A stretch of 64,000 nucleotides of DNA from Strix aluco (Eukaryota; Chordata; Aves; Strigiformes; Strigidae), in assembly GCF_031877795.1 (NCBI RefSeq), contig NC_133932.1, positions 39,818,180 through 39,882,179 on the forward strand. The letters are read 5' to 3'. Positions 28,201 through 43,200 of this stretch are shown piece after piece. A program made the position numbers and the translations under genes. The notes below the pieces were generated by a model. That model was not told where the DNA came from. It saw nothing but the letters and a program-made list of their open reading frames with translations, and ran no database searches. Numbering within the stretch: position 1 is the stretch's first letter; each line of letters starts with the position of its first letter.

Positions 28201-31200
28201 GTGGCTTTGCACCTCCTCTTTGAGAGAGGCATGTAGGAACATGCGGTGTCCTCACACAAAGACTTTTCCAAGCTTAAACATTTACGCGTGCCTGCACGCC
28301 AACTTGCACTAGTACCTGAAAATCAGTGTACCACTGCAGGGATTAATGAACACAAACTGCCATGCTCAGCTGTGGTTTGTGTCTGGAGCAATGCCGCGAT
28401 ACACAGGAATTGTGTGCTGGATGAATGGGTTTCCTACAAGAACAAGATCTTAGGAGGACCCTTTCCATGGTCATCATTAAAGCTGAAGGGCAAATTTCTG
28501 TTTCAAAATCTAGCTGTGAATTTCAGTTTCTAAAAGAATGCCACATACCAGAGGGGCACAGATAGCAAAGTGTGTGAAGTTTTGGACATGGCGTTCTTTC
28601 TTTCCCCAGCTTTACAACTGGTCTTGTCAGCCAAAGATAAAATGCAGAGAGAATTTATGACTAACAGACTTTCTTTGGTGAATTGTTATTGTGGTTTTTT
28701 GCTCTGTCTTTAAATTAGTAAGATACCACAGGCCTATTTCTGCTGACTCCTGCTCAGAAAATTCAGTGTTTTTTAGTCTCTGATAATGCTGAAATTTGGA
28801 AAATGTGCTTTAAATCAGTCCCCTGGGGAGAACAGTTTGTCATGTTGCTTGGTGAAGAACTTTTATGATTAGAGTGACTCACCCTTGAATGGCATCATGC
28901 TCCATGTACAAATAAAAGAAGCTGTCATGCAACCTACAAAGACTCTGTGCTTTTTATTCTGTTTTACTGCAGAAGCGTTTAATTGTCTGATATGCAAAAA
29001 TAAAAATCTAGATTTTTTTTTTTTTTGTATCGAGTTTTTGGGGTGCATTTTTAATTCTTTTGTGATTTGCATTTTTGTTTTTAAATGGTAGGTTAATGGT
29101 AAACATACTTTGCCATCCAACTTCTACCTCTGAAACTGCTCTAGGACAAATAGCCTGGGTTTTTTTCCTGTTCCTTTTTATTTTTAAGTAAAGCACTTTT
29201 GATTTCCACTTAGTGGGTGTGTAGTGGGTAGCTGGGTTGTCTGGTAGGTCTGATACATGAGAAATTATAATTGTCTCGTTGATGTGATTCTTCACAGTCT
29301 ACTGCCCATATGCAGTCATTCACACCTGTGCAATGTGGGACAAAAAGATCTCCCCTTGTGGCTAACGCTGGTAGTATTTTACTCCCACACTGACCAGCTG
29401 TAAAAAATCCAGTGGAGAATTTGGTACTGTATTTCTGGTTTTGTTGAAGGCCTCCTGGTAGCTGAAGATTAAGAAGTCATGTGTTTAGACCAGGTTGTCT
29501 GCCAGAATTTTGTGACACATCTGGTACCAGATTGCCTGCCATCATGTGCCTTAAACACTAGATCTTTCTTCCTTTTTCCCATGTAAAATACTTGGTTACT
29601 GAAGCCACCTGGAATAGTTTTGCAGGGAGCACCACAGGAGGAACTCAGACCTCAGAACAGAATGTTCTGGGTTGGAAAGCAAAGAAGTCTTACATTCCTT
29701 GCTATGCTTAAATGGTAGTTTGTTTTTTGTTTTGGTTTTGTTTTCTCTTTTCTGGTATGCCTGGGATTTTTATTCTTTTTTTTTTTTCTCCTTGTTTTTG
29801 AAAGTAATTAAGAGGCTTATAAATACATTCCAAAGGAGAAAAAAAATGTACCAGTGAAGGAAGGCAAGAAAGAAGAGAATGTAAATTCATCTTGGGTGCA
29901 GTATTAGCTGTCTCTCTTGTTGTGTTTTTTTTTTTTTTTTTTCATACACATGAACCAAGACATTTCCTTGGAGACTGATGAATACTTTTATCATTTTAGA
30001 GGGATAAGTGACAAGAGACATCATATTTTACCTGTTTTTCATTCCCTTATCTGCTAAAAGCAAATATGTAAAATTTATTTGCAATGAAAAGCCGTAACAC
30101 AGATAAGCAGAAGGGATATAAAGATGTTTAAATGTTTATGTTCATCTGTGTGTTTAAAATTATTACTAATATGGGAGACTAATGCAGTCATTCTGAGCAA
30201 AGTGCAGTTTGAGAGCTGTATCATGATTTGCAGTGTGTTCTCTGCTCTCTCAGTCGAGCACTGAGTGGAATTATTTGGTGGTTTTGTAACCAAAACAAGG
30301 AGGACTCACCTTTCTTCCTCTGTGGAAGATACAAGCCAAGATCTCATCTTAATATCCGAGATAAAAGAGTAATAATTTGATACAGCTGCTATGCTGAACC
30401 AGCTCTCCAAATGGGATGCAGTTGTTTGCCAAGTACAAACTTGAAACTCATTCTTTAGTTTTCTTGGCTGTGGTTCTTGTATAATGTGTGCAAACAGCCA
30501 CGTACAGTGAGACTTTGAACTTCTGTATTGTTGATTGCCACAGTGGAAATAATACTGCAGAGTAGGAATTATAGTAAGTGGACAGTTAAACAGAAGTTTT
30601 TAAGTTTTTTCTTGCTGTTTTTCAGATATTCATATTTAGTGGTGTAGGCATAGGGATAACATTTCTAGAAGCTGACTTTCTTTTAGGTCTTGCAAGGCAG
30701 CTCTGGGCCTTCAAATGTGCTCATTGCCAGCTGAGTTCTTAGGTCTAGCCAAGGAAGACAGGGATTCTGTGTTATCATCCTTAACTCCATGCCACTCATG
30801 CTTTTCCCTAAAGCCAATTGGACCTCACATGTTTAAGTTTGCTTGTTGGCACTCCCTGCTAACCAGCTTTGGGATGAGGGCTATTCAGCAGTGTTTTGAC
30901 CACACAGTATCTATCTGGATTTTTTGTCTTTTACCATTCAAAGTAGTTCCCCTCCCTCTTCCTGGGACCCCAAGGTGTCCATCCTTCAGTTAGTGAAACC
31001 CCTTTTGAACATGAGTAACTGGCTTTTTCTCCTGTCCCTCTACAGAAGCTGCTTTTTGGTTGTATATTCTACCAGAAGAGTAGGATAAATGCAGGGTCAT
31101 GGGATTTGCTCCGTGTTCATCGTGTTACACGAAGTTACCCTGGGGAGAGAGCTTAGGGTGGTTTCCATCTTGCTGCCAGTTTTGATTTTGTTTGTTTCTT

Positions 31201-34200
31201 CTTACTTGAACATAATTCAACTCCTAGTGAAATCACAGTTCTCTGCAGATCCAGTGAAAGCATTGCCCTTTTTCTTCTGCCTGAATAGCTGGGGCTTCCC
31301 CGAGAGCTTCCCTAGGGCTTTGTTTTTCCTCCAGCATTTATTCCAGTGTGATTAGACTTTAGGTTATATTACATGTATTAACAGGTAGCAAAAAAGGATA
31401 CTCTAGATATGCTTGGAAGTAACTGCTACAGAGTTCAGACAATGCCCCTGCCCCATGTGGGTAATTTATCAATTCCTGAGCTAAGCTGGGCTGCTACCTA
31501 ACATTTTGTTTCTGTACTTACTTCCCTCCCTCAGTTGGAGGGTCAGTGTGACACAGACCCTGCACATTGACTGTTTGACATAGAAAGGTGAACGCACAGT
31601 TAAACAGTGAATGTGCAGGGTCCCTCTGGAGGAATTGCTTCTGAGAGTATCTAGAGTGCTTGGACAATCTCTCATAGTTATTTTTATGGCAGTGCGTAAG
31701 GTGAATGACTGCTCTTTTGCCACCTGACCTTGATTCTGGATGAAAACTGCACTCTGTTCCATTGATGGACACAATGGCATAAAAAGGACTCAGTTGTGTC
31801 GCTGTATGGGCTGGCTTTACAGTGCTAATAGAAGTAGAGATTTGGGGAAGAGAAGAGGGCAGATTATTTCTCTCTGAAGCTGCAGATGTGACAGAAGAAA
31901 CATCTGCCTATGTGCTAAATAAGCCGACTGCTTGTAGTCGAGGGTTTCTTGTATATTTGGGGCTAGACGTATGCCCATGTGTTAGGCATTGCCATTTTGA
32001 ATATCTCTATGTTCTGCAATGGAACAGCCCTAACATACGGGAATCCCTCACTTTGTCCATTTCTTCACAGATACTTCTTAAAAAGCATTTGCTAGGGAGA
32101 GAATTGTAGTGCCTGATATGAGTCAGTCCCCCAGCCAGCTGGCAGCGAGTCGTGTTTTAGAGGCTAGGCCTTTGTGAGCTGAAGAGAACAAAATGATCCA
32201 TCTGCTCACCCTACTGTGGGTGTATTTGCATTCATAAAAAGGAAAACTGAAAAATGTGCTTATCCTAGGCTCTAGGCACCTTTTGGCAGTTACTCCAATA
32301 ACACAGTTTAGAGTGATAATCAAACCAACAGCTTTTATCACAGAATTTTCTAACTCCAAGAGCAGGAGTTAAAACAAACAAAATACCATTGTCTTGACAT
32401 GGGAGTGGTGTGGAAGAAGATTCCTCATTTAACTTTTTGCTTTTCCTAATTCCAGTTAATAAAAAGAAGCTTTTTAACAAACTCTGAATTCATGGAGGTT
32501 GGAAGAGTTAAATTGTGTGTGCTTCATCTAATATCCTGGAGGAAGCCCCATTCTTACATACAAGGGAGTGATGGCTGTCATCTAGATGGGCAGGCTTTGA
32601 TGTCAAAGGTGCAAAGTGCATTTACATTTTTGAACAAATGTTTTGAGTCTGTCAAGGAAGATTATTTTAAATTTTTTTTTTTGCCCCCTTGGAATTGGCT
32701 GCCATGAAGCTTGGTCCACTGTTTGCTGAAATCAGTTCAACTTCTCCCAAGTAACTTCACCTTCCATCCGCCTCTCAGAATAAGAATATTGGCTTGTAGT
32801 TCTTAGAGATCATTCAAGGATAAGAGTGTATGGATTTTATTTGTCTGTTTATAGTGTCTTTCTGATACTCATTTGCCTCCTCCAGGATCCTCAGCGTTAA
32901 AACTGTGCTATTTTTGGAAGAAAATCTGTCAGATGATGTTGTATGTTTAAAGAGAATCCATGACAATGTTCTGCTATGCTCACTCTTTGTTACATGCATG
33001 TCTCAGTGAACGCTGTATCTGATGGGTGCAGCAGTGCTGCATGCCTGTGTCTAGACAGATCCACAAGCCTGTTTAAGCTTGTCATCTAGCTGTCAATCCT
33101 TCTCTTTTTCTTTTTTTTTTTATAGTATAAAATAACAAAAATAGATTATACTGACTCCCTCTTCCAGTGAAGTCTAAAACACGTTTGTCCCCCTCCGCAC
33201 AGGAAAGGGATGGTTGTATAGGCTCCATGGGAAAACTTGCAGGAGCTTGTGTGTGCTCTGCTCAATTTGCTGATACATGGACAGTCTCAGACTCCTGTGT
33301 AGTCACTCTAGTTCCTTTGGGAAACAGAGGTGCTAAGAAGTTGTTGAGCATGTTAACTGTTCTGCTGACAGCAGCTTTAATTCGGCAACAGTGTTTTGCA
33401 GAAGAGAAGGTGGAAATGCTTTCTGGTGCTTATACCTGATACAGTCCCTCCAAGTGTATAATCTGTGTGATCCTGAATAAAAAAATCTAGCTCTTGAAAA
33501 ATTGTCTGGTATTTACTTTGCAGGTTATGCCCACTGGAAGGGTCAGGTGTTAAATTCAGATGAACTTCATGAACTGTATGAAGGACTTAAGCTGAACAAG
33601 GTCAACCGGTATGATTATGTACTCACAGGTAAGAACTTGTTCCTTGGAGTTCCCATGAGATGTAAAGAAGTAAAAACCATGTCCTTCCTTATTGCAAACC
33701 AAACATTTTCCATCCTTTGATTCCTCCTGCAATAACATCTGTATATTATAGTCTCAACTGCTCACGCTGTTTAATTTGAAACAGCCAGTGTTCTCCAGCC
33801 TGAAAGTTTTAATTGGGTGAGTAAATTGATCCTCTTGTATAGTTTACAGACTTGTATAGGCCAGTCTTGTACAGTCTTAATTAACATTTGGGAGTGCCTC
33901 TACTGAAAAAACCATGAGGCATGTCTGAGTATTATTTTTAAATTTATTATGAAGACATGAGTTTAACCCTTTCTCCTAAATTTCCACTACTGACACTGCA
34001 GTACTATAGCATGATTTGATATACAGTTATCAGTCATTGTTTCTCCTAATTGATCTTTAAGGGATAGTGCTTGGGATACAGAGCAAAGTATAAGCAGGGT
34101 TGGATTTTGGTTTTGACTCTGTCATCTCTCTTGATTTTTCACTCTCTTTGTTACTATGTAGGTCCTCTGAGTGATACAGTTCTGCAGGACATAATGACTG

Positions 34201-37200
34201 TGCAGTGTTTTCCTTTGCTTGCCACTAGGTGCAAAGTGTTTATAAATATAAGCAAAGAGAACTTCTTGTAGAATGCTTTGTAGTGCTTTATAGAAAGGAT
34301 AGATGCTATGTGCAATTTTTGTTAAAAACGACTTCTCATCCAATTCCTGCTTCTCAAATGTAGATTGCCAGTTGGGTTTCACCTCTGTAAGAGCTATGCT
34401 TCTGGTTTAGATTACATTATCAATTTTTTATAGCAGTGAGCAGTCATTTTTTAAAGGTAAACAGAGATATATCGCCAGATTTGACTGATTTCATGGTTTC
34501 CACATGTAGGAAAGTGCTTTATACACAGGGAAAACTGGAGACTTTAAGGGTATGGATTATAACCCCAAAGCAGTCATTCTGGCTTGAAGGGTGCGGCATG
34601 TCTGAAGAGTTGCTGTCAGTTCTTTTTCAGGGAATATCTCCAACGTAAAGGAGACTAAATAGAAAATAGACTGAACTAAGGTTAAGAAATTAATTTCAGC
34701 ATAAATGGATTCTTTGTGATTGAGAAATAGACAAACACCCTTTGTTTCTTTGAAAGAACTCACAGAGAGGACATTTCCAGGAAAAACACGCTGTATTGTA
34801 GGAATTTTTAGGAGATGTTAGTATGCAAATTTGTAAATAATATTTGAGTAGTCTTTTAGCTGAAATGTTCCTTTTTTATTTACTTTTGACTCTTGGAAGA
34901 GACCCCAACTCCTTTCCCATCACTGTCTTGTACTGGCAAAATGGACGTAAGACATTAAAAATGGTAGAAGGAAAAATAGAAATCTTCAGCAAAAAGAAAT
35001 TTTGGAGAAAAAAAAGCAATATCTATTAATACGAATTTTAAAATAGGATTTGTGGGTAGATGGGACAGTGTGGTCATGTTTGTTTAAAAATATGTTTCAG
35101 TGTAGCCATTTTCAGTATGGACAAAAAGAAGGCATGGGTAAAATGTCACTAGTTTCTTAAGATCTAATAATACTCTTAGTGTTTCAGTGTTCAGTTGTGT
35201 TGTGGCTGAACCTAAAATTCAGGTTTTTTCATTCAGGGCCAAAAGACGGATTTTTATCTTCAAACAGAAACAGCGATCCGCTATAGTGCACAACTTTACT
35301 TTGTACCTCCAACAACCTGGATAGATTCAAACACTGAAAACAAATTGATTTGTCAGCAGATGGGATTTGACTGTAATTGTATGTTTGATGACTGTAGATA
35401 TCTTGGCTGAGGTGGAGGTGATTATCTTTAGGCTGATTATACAAAATAACCGTTAACTTTTGTGAATGGTAGTTACTTGTAGATCTCCGTATACTTTTTT
35501 CATTTACAGTAAACACTCAAGGTAAAAGATAAACTCCAGTTCAGTGTAAGTTTTTTTGAAATACCTCTGTCAATAAAGTTAATCATACTCTGTATTTTTT
35601 TTCAGCCAGTCTACCTTCACAGGTCATTTTAAACAAAAATATTTGACTTTTTTGACTGATTAGCAGCATTTCATAGACATAAGACAAAGCATTTTTTTGC
35701 CAAAAATCTTGGAAGCTTTTTCCATTTTTCTGCAACATGTAAGAATTGATCAATTTCGTGAGTTTAAAAAAAAAATCTCCAAAATGTATTTTTAAACATT
35801 TTAGTAGAGTGGTCATTTCCAAGCTGAAGGTTTGAAGAAGCTACCTTGCTAAAAATAATACTATTAAATGAACTAAAATAAATGAAAATCAAATTATTAA
35901 TTAATAAATGTTGTAAATAAAGTTAATACATAGAATAAATATATAAAGGAACATATTCTTTGATAAAATAAAGAAATTAACGATTGAATAAGAATATTGT
36001 GGTGTTAACATTGTGATTAGGACCTTGAGAGATAATAAAACTTATTTCCAGCTTATTTCACTGCTAAGCCTAAAAATAGGAATTTTGTTGGCATATTGGC
36101 CATTGCTTTAAAATATTCAAGATTAATTTTCCATTGCAGTAATGTGTTGGACTATATCAGCACCAACATTAATGATAACAAAAAAACCTGCTTCAAACCA
36201 GAGTACAAGAAAAGTATATGGAATTTAAAATTTCTGATTTACTACATGAATAATAGTACTGATTCAAACTGCTCTTTTGAAGAAAAGGAATGTTTTTTCC
36301 TTTCAGCCTGATTTTTTTTTTTTATATCTGTGTTGAAACATTTTGAAGTTGTATGAGCCCTTCATGTATAACATACTTAGTAAATGGATTTTTAAGGTTA
36401 TATTTGTTGTTGTGCAAGCACTGTCTGAATACGTCTTCCACCTATTATTCCTGAATGAAATACTAAAATGCCTTTTCTAAAAATGCATTGTTCCAAAGAA
36501 CGAGAAGTATGTTGCCTTCCTATCAAAAAAAAAAAAGGTGTTCATGAAAATAAGACATCAAAAGTGGCTTTTTTTTTTCCCAAAGGGTATACAAGAGACA
36601 CATCATTTCTTGCAATGGTGGTGGATATTGTTCAGGAGTTGAAGCAACAGAATTCTAACCTAGTGTATGGTAAGGATGTGTATTATAATTCTTTCTGCTT
36701 TATCACTGTATACGCCCTTCATTTTCACGTTTCAGAATAAAAATGCAATTCTGATGTTACCCAGCATTTCACAACCACTTTGTGCTCTGATCTGGCCTGA
36801 ACCAGCTGAGGCTCCAGTGTAGTTTCATTTCAGCATTTCTTAAGTGTTGAGGGAGTTGGTTTTTTACTTTTCTGATTTTATGCCTTTCAGTATGTTTCTT
36901 GTCTTATGCTATGCAAAGGAGAATGTACCTTGAGGACTGATTCTCTGTATCAAAGAAAGCTTTGTAAAATCCCAGCTGGCTGCTGCTGTTCGTAGTTGAG
37001 AGACATAGGCTGGAAGTACTGATAGCAGAAGCCTCTCCTTGATTTCCAGGTCGGTCAAAAGCATGATAGACTCTCCATGTTGCCCTGCCATGGTTTTGTA
37101 TTACATCCCAGAAGTGTCTTACTGTGCCTTACAAGCTTCACAATTTAGCTTAAACTCCAAGGCTTTTTTAACTCTGGTGCCCTCTGCTAAGACTACCTAG

Positions 37201-40200
37201 GAGCACTGAAAGAGCAACAGACTCTAGCAACTGCTGTCATTAATGTGTTATGTCAGGCTTAAATCTGTGAGAAAAGATTCTCTTCTTTCTTTCCTGACTT
37301 GGAGTGTTTCAGGACTTTTGAACATAACCAGTGTAGGCTTGAATTCAGCAAAACGTTTAGAGTGACAGGGCAAAATCAGTGGGGATTTAGTGGGATAAAA
37401 AACTCTGAATGATGGTTTGAGCCTGTCATCTTCAGGTTCAGTAAACTGTGTGGTCAGGAAACACCTGGAATGGTTCACAGGATTTGCAAGGTGTAATAAT
37501 GCAGAGCGTGAGATCGGACTTAAAATTAACAAAGCACAGTTCTCATTTAGAAAAATAGAGCAGAGATGTCGTCATGAGCTCAGGTTTTGTTGCTTTTTAG
37601 CTTTTATTAACACTGTTGCATTGTCAGGATCTCCAGAGCCTTGTACTAGTAGGTGAAAGCTAAGAACTCTTGGAGTAGGAGCAGAAAGAAACATCTAGCT
37701 GTACAGAACAGGAAGGAAGTGGTCAGATGGTGAGAACACAGCTAGTCTTCTAAGATCCTTTATATTTAATAAATACATTATAATGTAAGGAAAATACTTT
37801 TAAAATGTAAATCAAATTACCCTATTTTTACTCATAGAAACTTCCTTAAATAGTGATTGGACTTTGATTTGATACCTTTGGATTTGTATTTCTTTTTTGT
37901 CTTGCTAAAAGCTCTTCTAATACAATGAGCAACGTTCCTTTTTAAAGTACAAGGCTAGGCTGTTTCCATCATCGCTTTGAAACTAGCTGAGGGCACTTGG
38001 AATATGTTGGCAATACTGCTGATGATTCAGAACCTGTGCCAAATGTGTGTTAATATTATTACACCAAGTATGAGTTTGTGTACTTTGGCATGGATATTCC
38101 TCTTGTTTCATTATAATACACATAATTTTTTTAATGTGTACACACAGCATTTTGATGTGTACGTTTGGCATATATCTTTTTATGCTAAATTAAAAATAGG
38201 ACTCTTTTCACAGCTATTAGCTTCTCCTGTGTTTCTTCCCCACCATACTACTATTCCAGAGTTTTGGGTTGGGGAGTGAAGGGGAGGGCTCTCTGCATTT
38301 TCCATAACAAAAGCCCCTTTACTCCCAGCAGTCAGACCCTCTCATCCTCATCACCTTCAGACATAACAACGTGGAAGCAGGTAGGAGAGGGTGACTACAA
38401 CCCTCTGGCAATTGTTTAAGGTGTTTCAGAATTGGCAGCCACCAGTTATAAATTTCAGGTTGAGTGTGCTGCAAGAGCTGTGAGTATATAAGCTATTAGG
38501 TGCTCAGTGCTGTTACATAGCCACTACTGTTACCTAAAACTTTTCCCTCCCAACAGGGTCTCTATAACTGTACCCCATTTCTAAAGCTAGATTTATTCTG
38601 TTACAGTATGTGATCCAGTGATGGGTGACAAATGGAATGGAGAAGGTTCTATGGTTAGTATTTACCTGTTTGAACTCTCTGTGTAGTGAATATTTGCTGT
38701 ATAAACATGTATAAAGATTTATTAATTTTTATTTAAACACCAGAACTAAGCTACTTTACCTAAGCATTGCTTTGGATCCCAGCATCAAGTTTGTACTTTA
38801 ATTTCCTGTATTTGAGTACGTTTAGTATCTGGAAGAATGATGGCTGCATAGCCCTGGGATTATTTCTAACTCTCTGCTGAGACAACAGGTGGAATACAGA
38901 CCCTGTCCGCAGGAAAATATTCCCCTGCTCCCCCTCCTTGTCTTGCTGGAGTTCCCTCATCTTCTGTGAAGAGCTCTGTTTTGGCTGGTAGCCTGGCTGG
39001 CATTGTCAGTGATTGTGTGAATTGACATACCACTTGAACCTAAATGAAGATAACTTATTTCGTGTGAGATCCAACAGCTGTTAGGCATTGGATCAGTGAC
39101 AGAAAGGTCTGTGTGCCAATGCAAGACTGCATACTGACAAAGAAACATTCCTTTTTGATCAAAACTAAAAAATAATTTCAGTAAAAATACAATGTGGGAA
39201 GACAACAGCAATAATATATTTTATGTGTTCTTCTGCCTTAGCTAGTCATGCACTATGTATTCCTCTTTGTCCTTGTACCTTATTACAGTTTACCTGCTCA
39301 TAGAGTATCACATGAAGTGGCACTTAATAATAAATTTGCCATTGCTTTTGTGTTCTGTTCTTTCATTTTATGTCTATTGCAATATTTATTGTCCTTGGCG
39401 TTTTCTAACGAGGCAGAGATCTAGCAGATCTAGAGTCACCTTGCAAAGCTTTAGCTCTTGGGAGAGGGCATAAACCATGGGCCTATCTTATGTCTTCTGG
39501 GTGGAAGATAAGGTAGATGGAGGAAGAGGAGAATATTTAACATGCAACCCACCACTCATTCCTGTCATAAGAAGTAATGAAGTCATTATTTAAAATGCTT
39601 TGGTTTAGATGTGACCTAGTCTTGCATTTCTGTCTAAAGGCAGGGTCCCTGTGACATCACCTCTGCACAGTGGCTGCATGAGTAAGCTCAGTATCAGTAT
39701 GACGGGTGTTCTGGTAGCACCTAGTGGTCAGCGCTGTGGTGGGGTTGTACCTGTGGTTGATACAGTTGGAATGGGAGACAGTGACACATTGGCACATGTA
39801 TATATGCACACTGCCCTTGCATAGCATATGAGACTGAGAAGATAAAACATGGACAAAAGGGGGTGTTAATCCTGATTTAGTAAATGGGGATCTGCCAAAG
39901 AATATCGACACTGGTAAACAATGAACTCTTATTAAAGATTTTGTTAAGCTGAGTTACAGCAGGACTGGAGAAGGTGAGATGACCCCTGTACCCATCTAAC
40001 CTGCACTCCTGGCTGAGTTCCAGTGTGTGCCAAAACAGCTGATGCTTTTCATCTTTGAGTCTGAAGAACATACAGGCTGGTGGGCTCCTGTTATGTCTTA
40101 GTGTATGTCACCTGCTTAGACAACCAATCTCCCTTTGCTGATGGGCCGTATTTAGCTAATGAAGATGGGGTAGAGATGGAACAGACAGGCAGAAAGGGAA

Positions 40201-43200
40201 GCATTGGCCCTTATTACTTGAAGAACTGATTCTGCAGGCAGCAAAGTATGCTGGTGTTTTGCTAGACCTGGGTGCAACACAAGCAAAATATTTTTAATGT
40301 CTTTATCAGAAGTACTTTATAAATTAAGTTGTACTGAACAAATTACAAATCTGATTCCTGTTCACACATACTGATGTACAGCACACTCTAGAAGTACTGC
40401 ACTGAAAGAAGGGGGTGAAATAATGCATAGCACAGATGTTGCTTGTTCCTAAGCCCCACAATGCAACACAATCAATGTGGGCACACACTGCCGTAGCAAA
40501 GGGTCTCTGTACTGTCAGTACAAGAACAAAGTAGTTCATTTTGGAGGTAAGGACATGAGAATGTCTTCTCCATGTTGGGACACTGTATTTCCTCATGCTG
40601 CTGAGTCACCTTGGTGAGAGGGAACCCCAAAGTTTGTCATCCAGGCACCACTTCCTTTTAATGCTGCCAGTTTAGGCCTGTCTGCTTGGCGGTGCTTCCT
40701 ATCGCCTCCAGTGAAGGAAGGGCTGTTGGGTGTACTGGCAGCAGCTGGAGGGTGCACTGCCACTTCAGTTTCTGCTGCAGAGCAGTACACTGGGGGCTGT
40801 CAGGTTACTTGGTGACAGCATGAATGGTGGTTGAGGGAAGGAGAGTTACAGTCCCACATCTCAGATGCTGTTGACAACATTTGATACTGTTTCTTCTCCT
40901 GTAGTATGTGCCCAAGGATCTCCTCCCAGTCTACAGGGACAAAGTTGTACCTGTTGCTGATATAATTACTCCTAACCAGTTTGAAGCTGAGTAAGTACTT
41001 ATTTCCTTTTATAGCCAAATAAACTTGGGGATAAAAGCAGGGAAGACTGATACCCATTCTTATATTTGTCTCAGTACATTGCCATATTATGTGTGTGTTG
41101 GGTTTTGGTTTTTAGCTGTTACTTTCAAGTGGTGTTTTTCAGCAAACCTCCAACTGTTCCATATTGAAACCAATAAAAAATATGGGAGTTACGTGAGGAA
41201 GAGATTTCTCTTCTTTTCTCCAGTCTCTCATTTTCAGGATTATATCTTCTTATCTCCAGAGGCCTGTATCTAGGACAGGTTGAAAAAATACCTCTCTTCC
41301 CTTCCCTGTCCTTACCCATTCCTAGGAAAATTTTTATTATATGTCAGAATAGCAAAACTGAAATAGTTTGACTCAACCCCCCAAAATTAAATTCAGAAAT
41401 ACCACCATGGCAACATCTCATAGGAGTTAAGAATTTAAATGCCTCCTGCCCATCCTGTCTACATAGCTGTGACTCTTTGGTCAGGACATTACCTGTTGTG
41501 ATACATCGCAGGCTATACCCCTAAGGGGAGGGAGCAGCTACGTGGGAGATAGAGACTTGTGAGAGAATTTTATGATACAGAGATCTTTACAGGAGGCAGG
41601 TTAGGACTGGTGTGAGTGTGCTTCAGAAGCACTGTGTATCTGTGTAACTTTTAAAGTCAGCAGTCTGGTATGGCAGACCATGTAGCTACAAACCGTTTAG
41701 GCCTGTATGGTGCAGTCCGAGCTTTCCTCCTTTCAAAGTATAAACAAAGCAGTCATTGCATGGAGAACTTGTGCTCTTTTAAGATTTCTGTTTCATTCTC
41801 AGGTTACTTACAGGCAGGAAGATTCACACAGAAAAAGAAGCTTTAGAGGTAAGTAGGCAAGGGGTAAGATGTGGAAGATCTCTTTCTGTATTTCTGCCTG
41901 CAGTTCTGCAGTTTGCCGTTTGCCTTTAACCTTGAAGTCACTTTGGCCTCTGTCCTTTCTCTCCATTAATCATTAAAGCTTGTTCACTCCAGACACAAAA
42001 CACTTTCTGTTCTAATGTCAGACTTCTGAAGAAACTTCCCGAAAGAACTACAGATAAAGGCATTGCAGTGGTAATGAGTAGATCTCTGTGAGCTTGGTTT
42101 CCTGCAGTGTAAGAAGGGTAGCAGCAGCACACACGGCAAGTAACCACACGCTGTCAGCGCTGTGGAAATGCACTTGTTTGGGCTGAAAACCCTGGGTGAC
42201 CCTGGGCATTAGAAACCTGCATGAGTCGCTCCCTCTGCTGTCCACATGTGAGTCGTGCAGCAACTATGCTGAGTGTTAGGATAGCCGTTTCTCATTCTCC
42301 CACAGACTGTTTTCAAGGAAGAGAGCTTGCTAGCAAACTCTTGCAAACATTGCTTGAATACACTCTGAATCTCTTCCTGACAGCGTTTGCTGGTGCTCTG
42401 TTTCTCTTCCTTAAATTGATTCAAAGGGGATGAGACCTTGGTTGCAAAAGGACAGATTGCATAGATGAGAAACCAGACTGGGAGTGATGGCCTTCGGGTA
42501 CTTCCTGGTGAAAGACAGACAAATCCACAGCATTGATAGCTGCTGTCATCACCATACAGAGATGATAGATGGTCCACAAATATACTGCATTGAGGGATAA
42601 GGATTTACCCTTTTACACAACCTGAAGAAAATAAAAAGTTGCAGGGCTTGGTGATGAAGGACAAAATAGGAATATGGTTTTACTGGTGTCTTGAGAAGGG
42701 CTGAGCAATTTGTTTTGTTGACTAGTCAAGTGCTTTGATAATGGACTGATGTTATTTCTTCCAGTTTGGCTTTGAACTTCAAAGGAACCCAAAATCTTTA
42801 AACAAACAGTAGCTGTAGTGGCACCCTGGAGAGTAGCTGGGGTCTGTCAGCCCAAGTGTTTGTTGTTTTTTCCGTCCAGCAACGTCATGCAACATGGGTT
42901 GATTACCATTTCTTCACAGCAGGAAGCAGCTCCAAAGATCTCAGCTCTTTTAATTTCCCCCCACACCCCAGTTTTACATTACCCCACTGTGCTGGACAAG
43001 GGTGATGAACTGTACTTCATGCCACTAGCCGCTAACTACAACTCAGTTCTTCTATTCTCATCCTCACCAGTCTTGAACCACAGTCTTGAGAATGACACTA
43101 TTAGCTGAGCAGCCATTAGTTTTAGGTTTGCAAATTTCAGCTGCAAACACAAGTTGCATGTGCTGAACAATTTTACAAGTTAGTTTTCTGATAGTCTGTC

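Larger units (their letters stand above)
26180..33523 (+). other. PDXK: PDXK intron 2 (about 7.3 kb)
   Basis: AT-rich intron with GT/AG borders. It contains homopolymer tracts (A17 at 27001-27017, C25 at 27766-27790, and T runs near 27651, 27891, 29011 and 29924) and one conspicuous inverted repeat at 31556-31622. No other exon, RNA gene or transposon was recognised. Confidence 0.85.
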
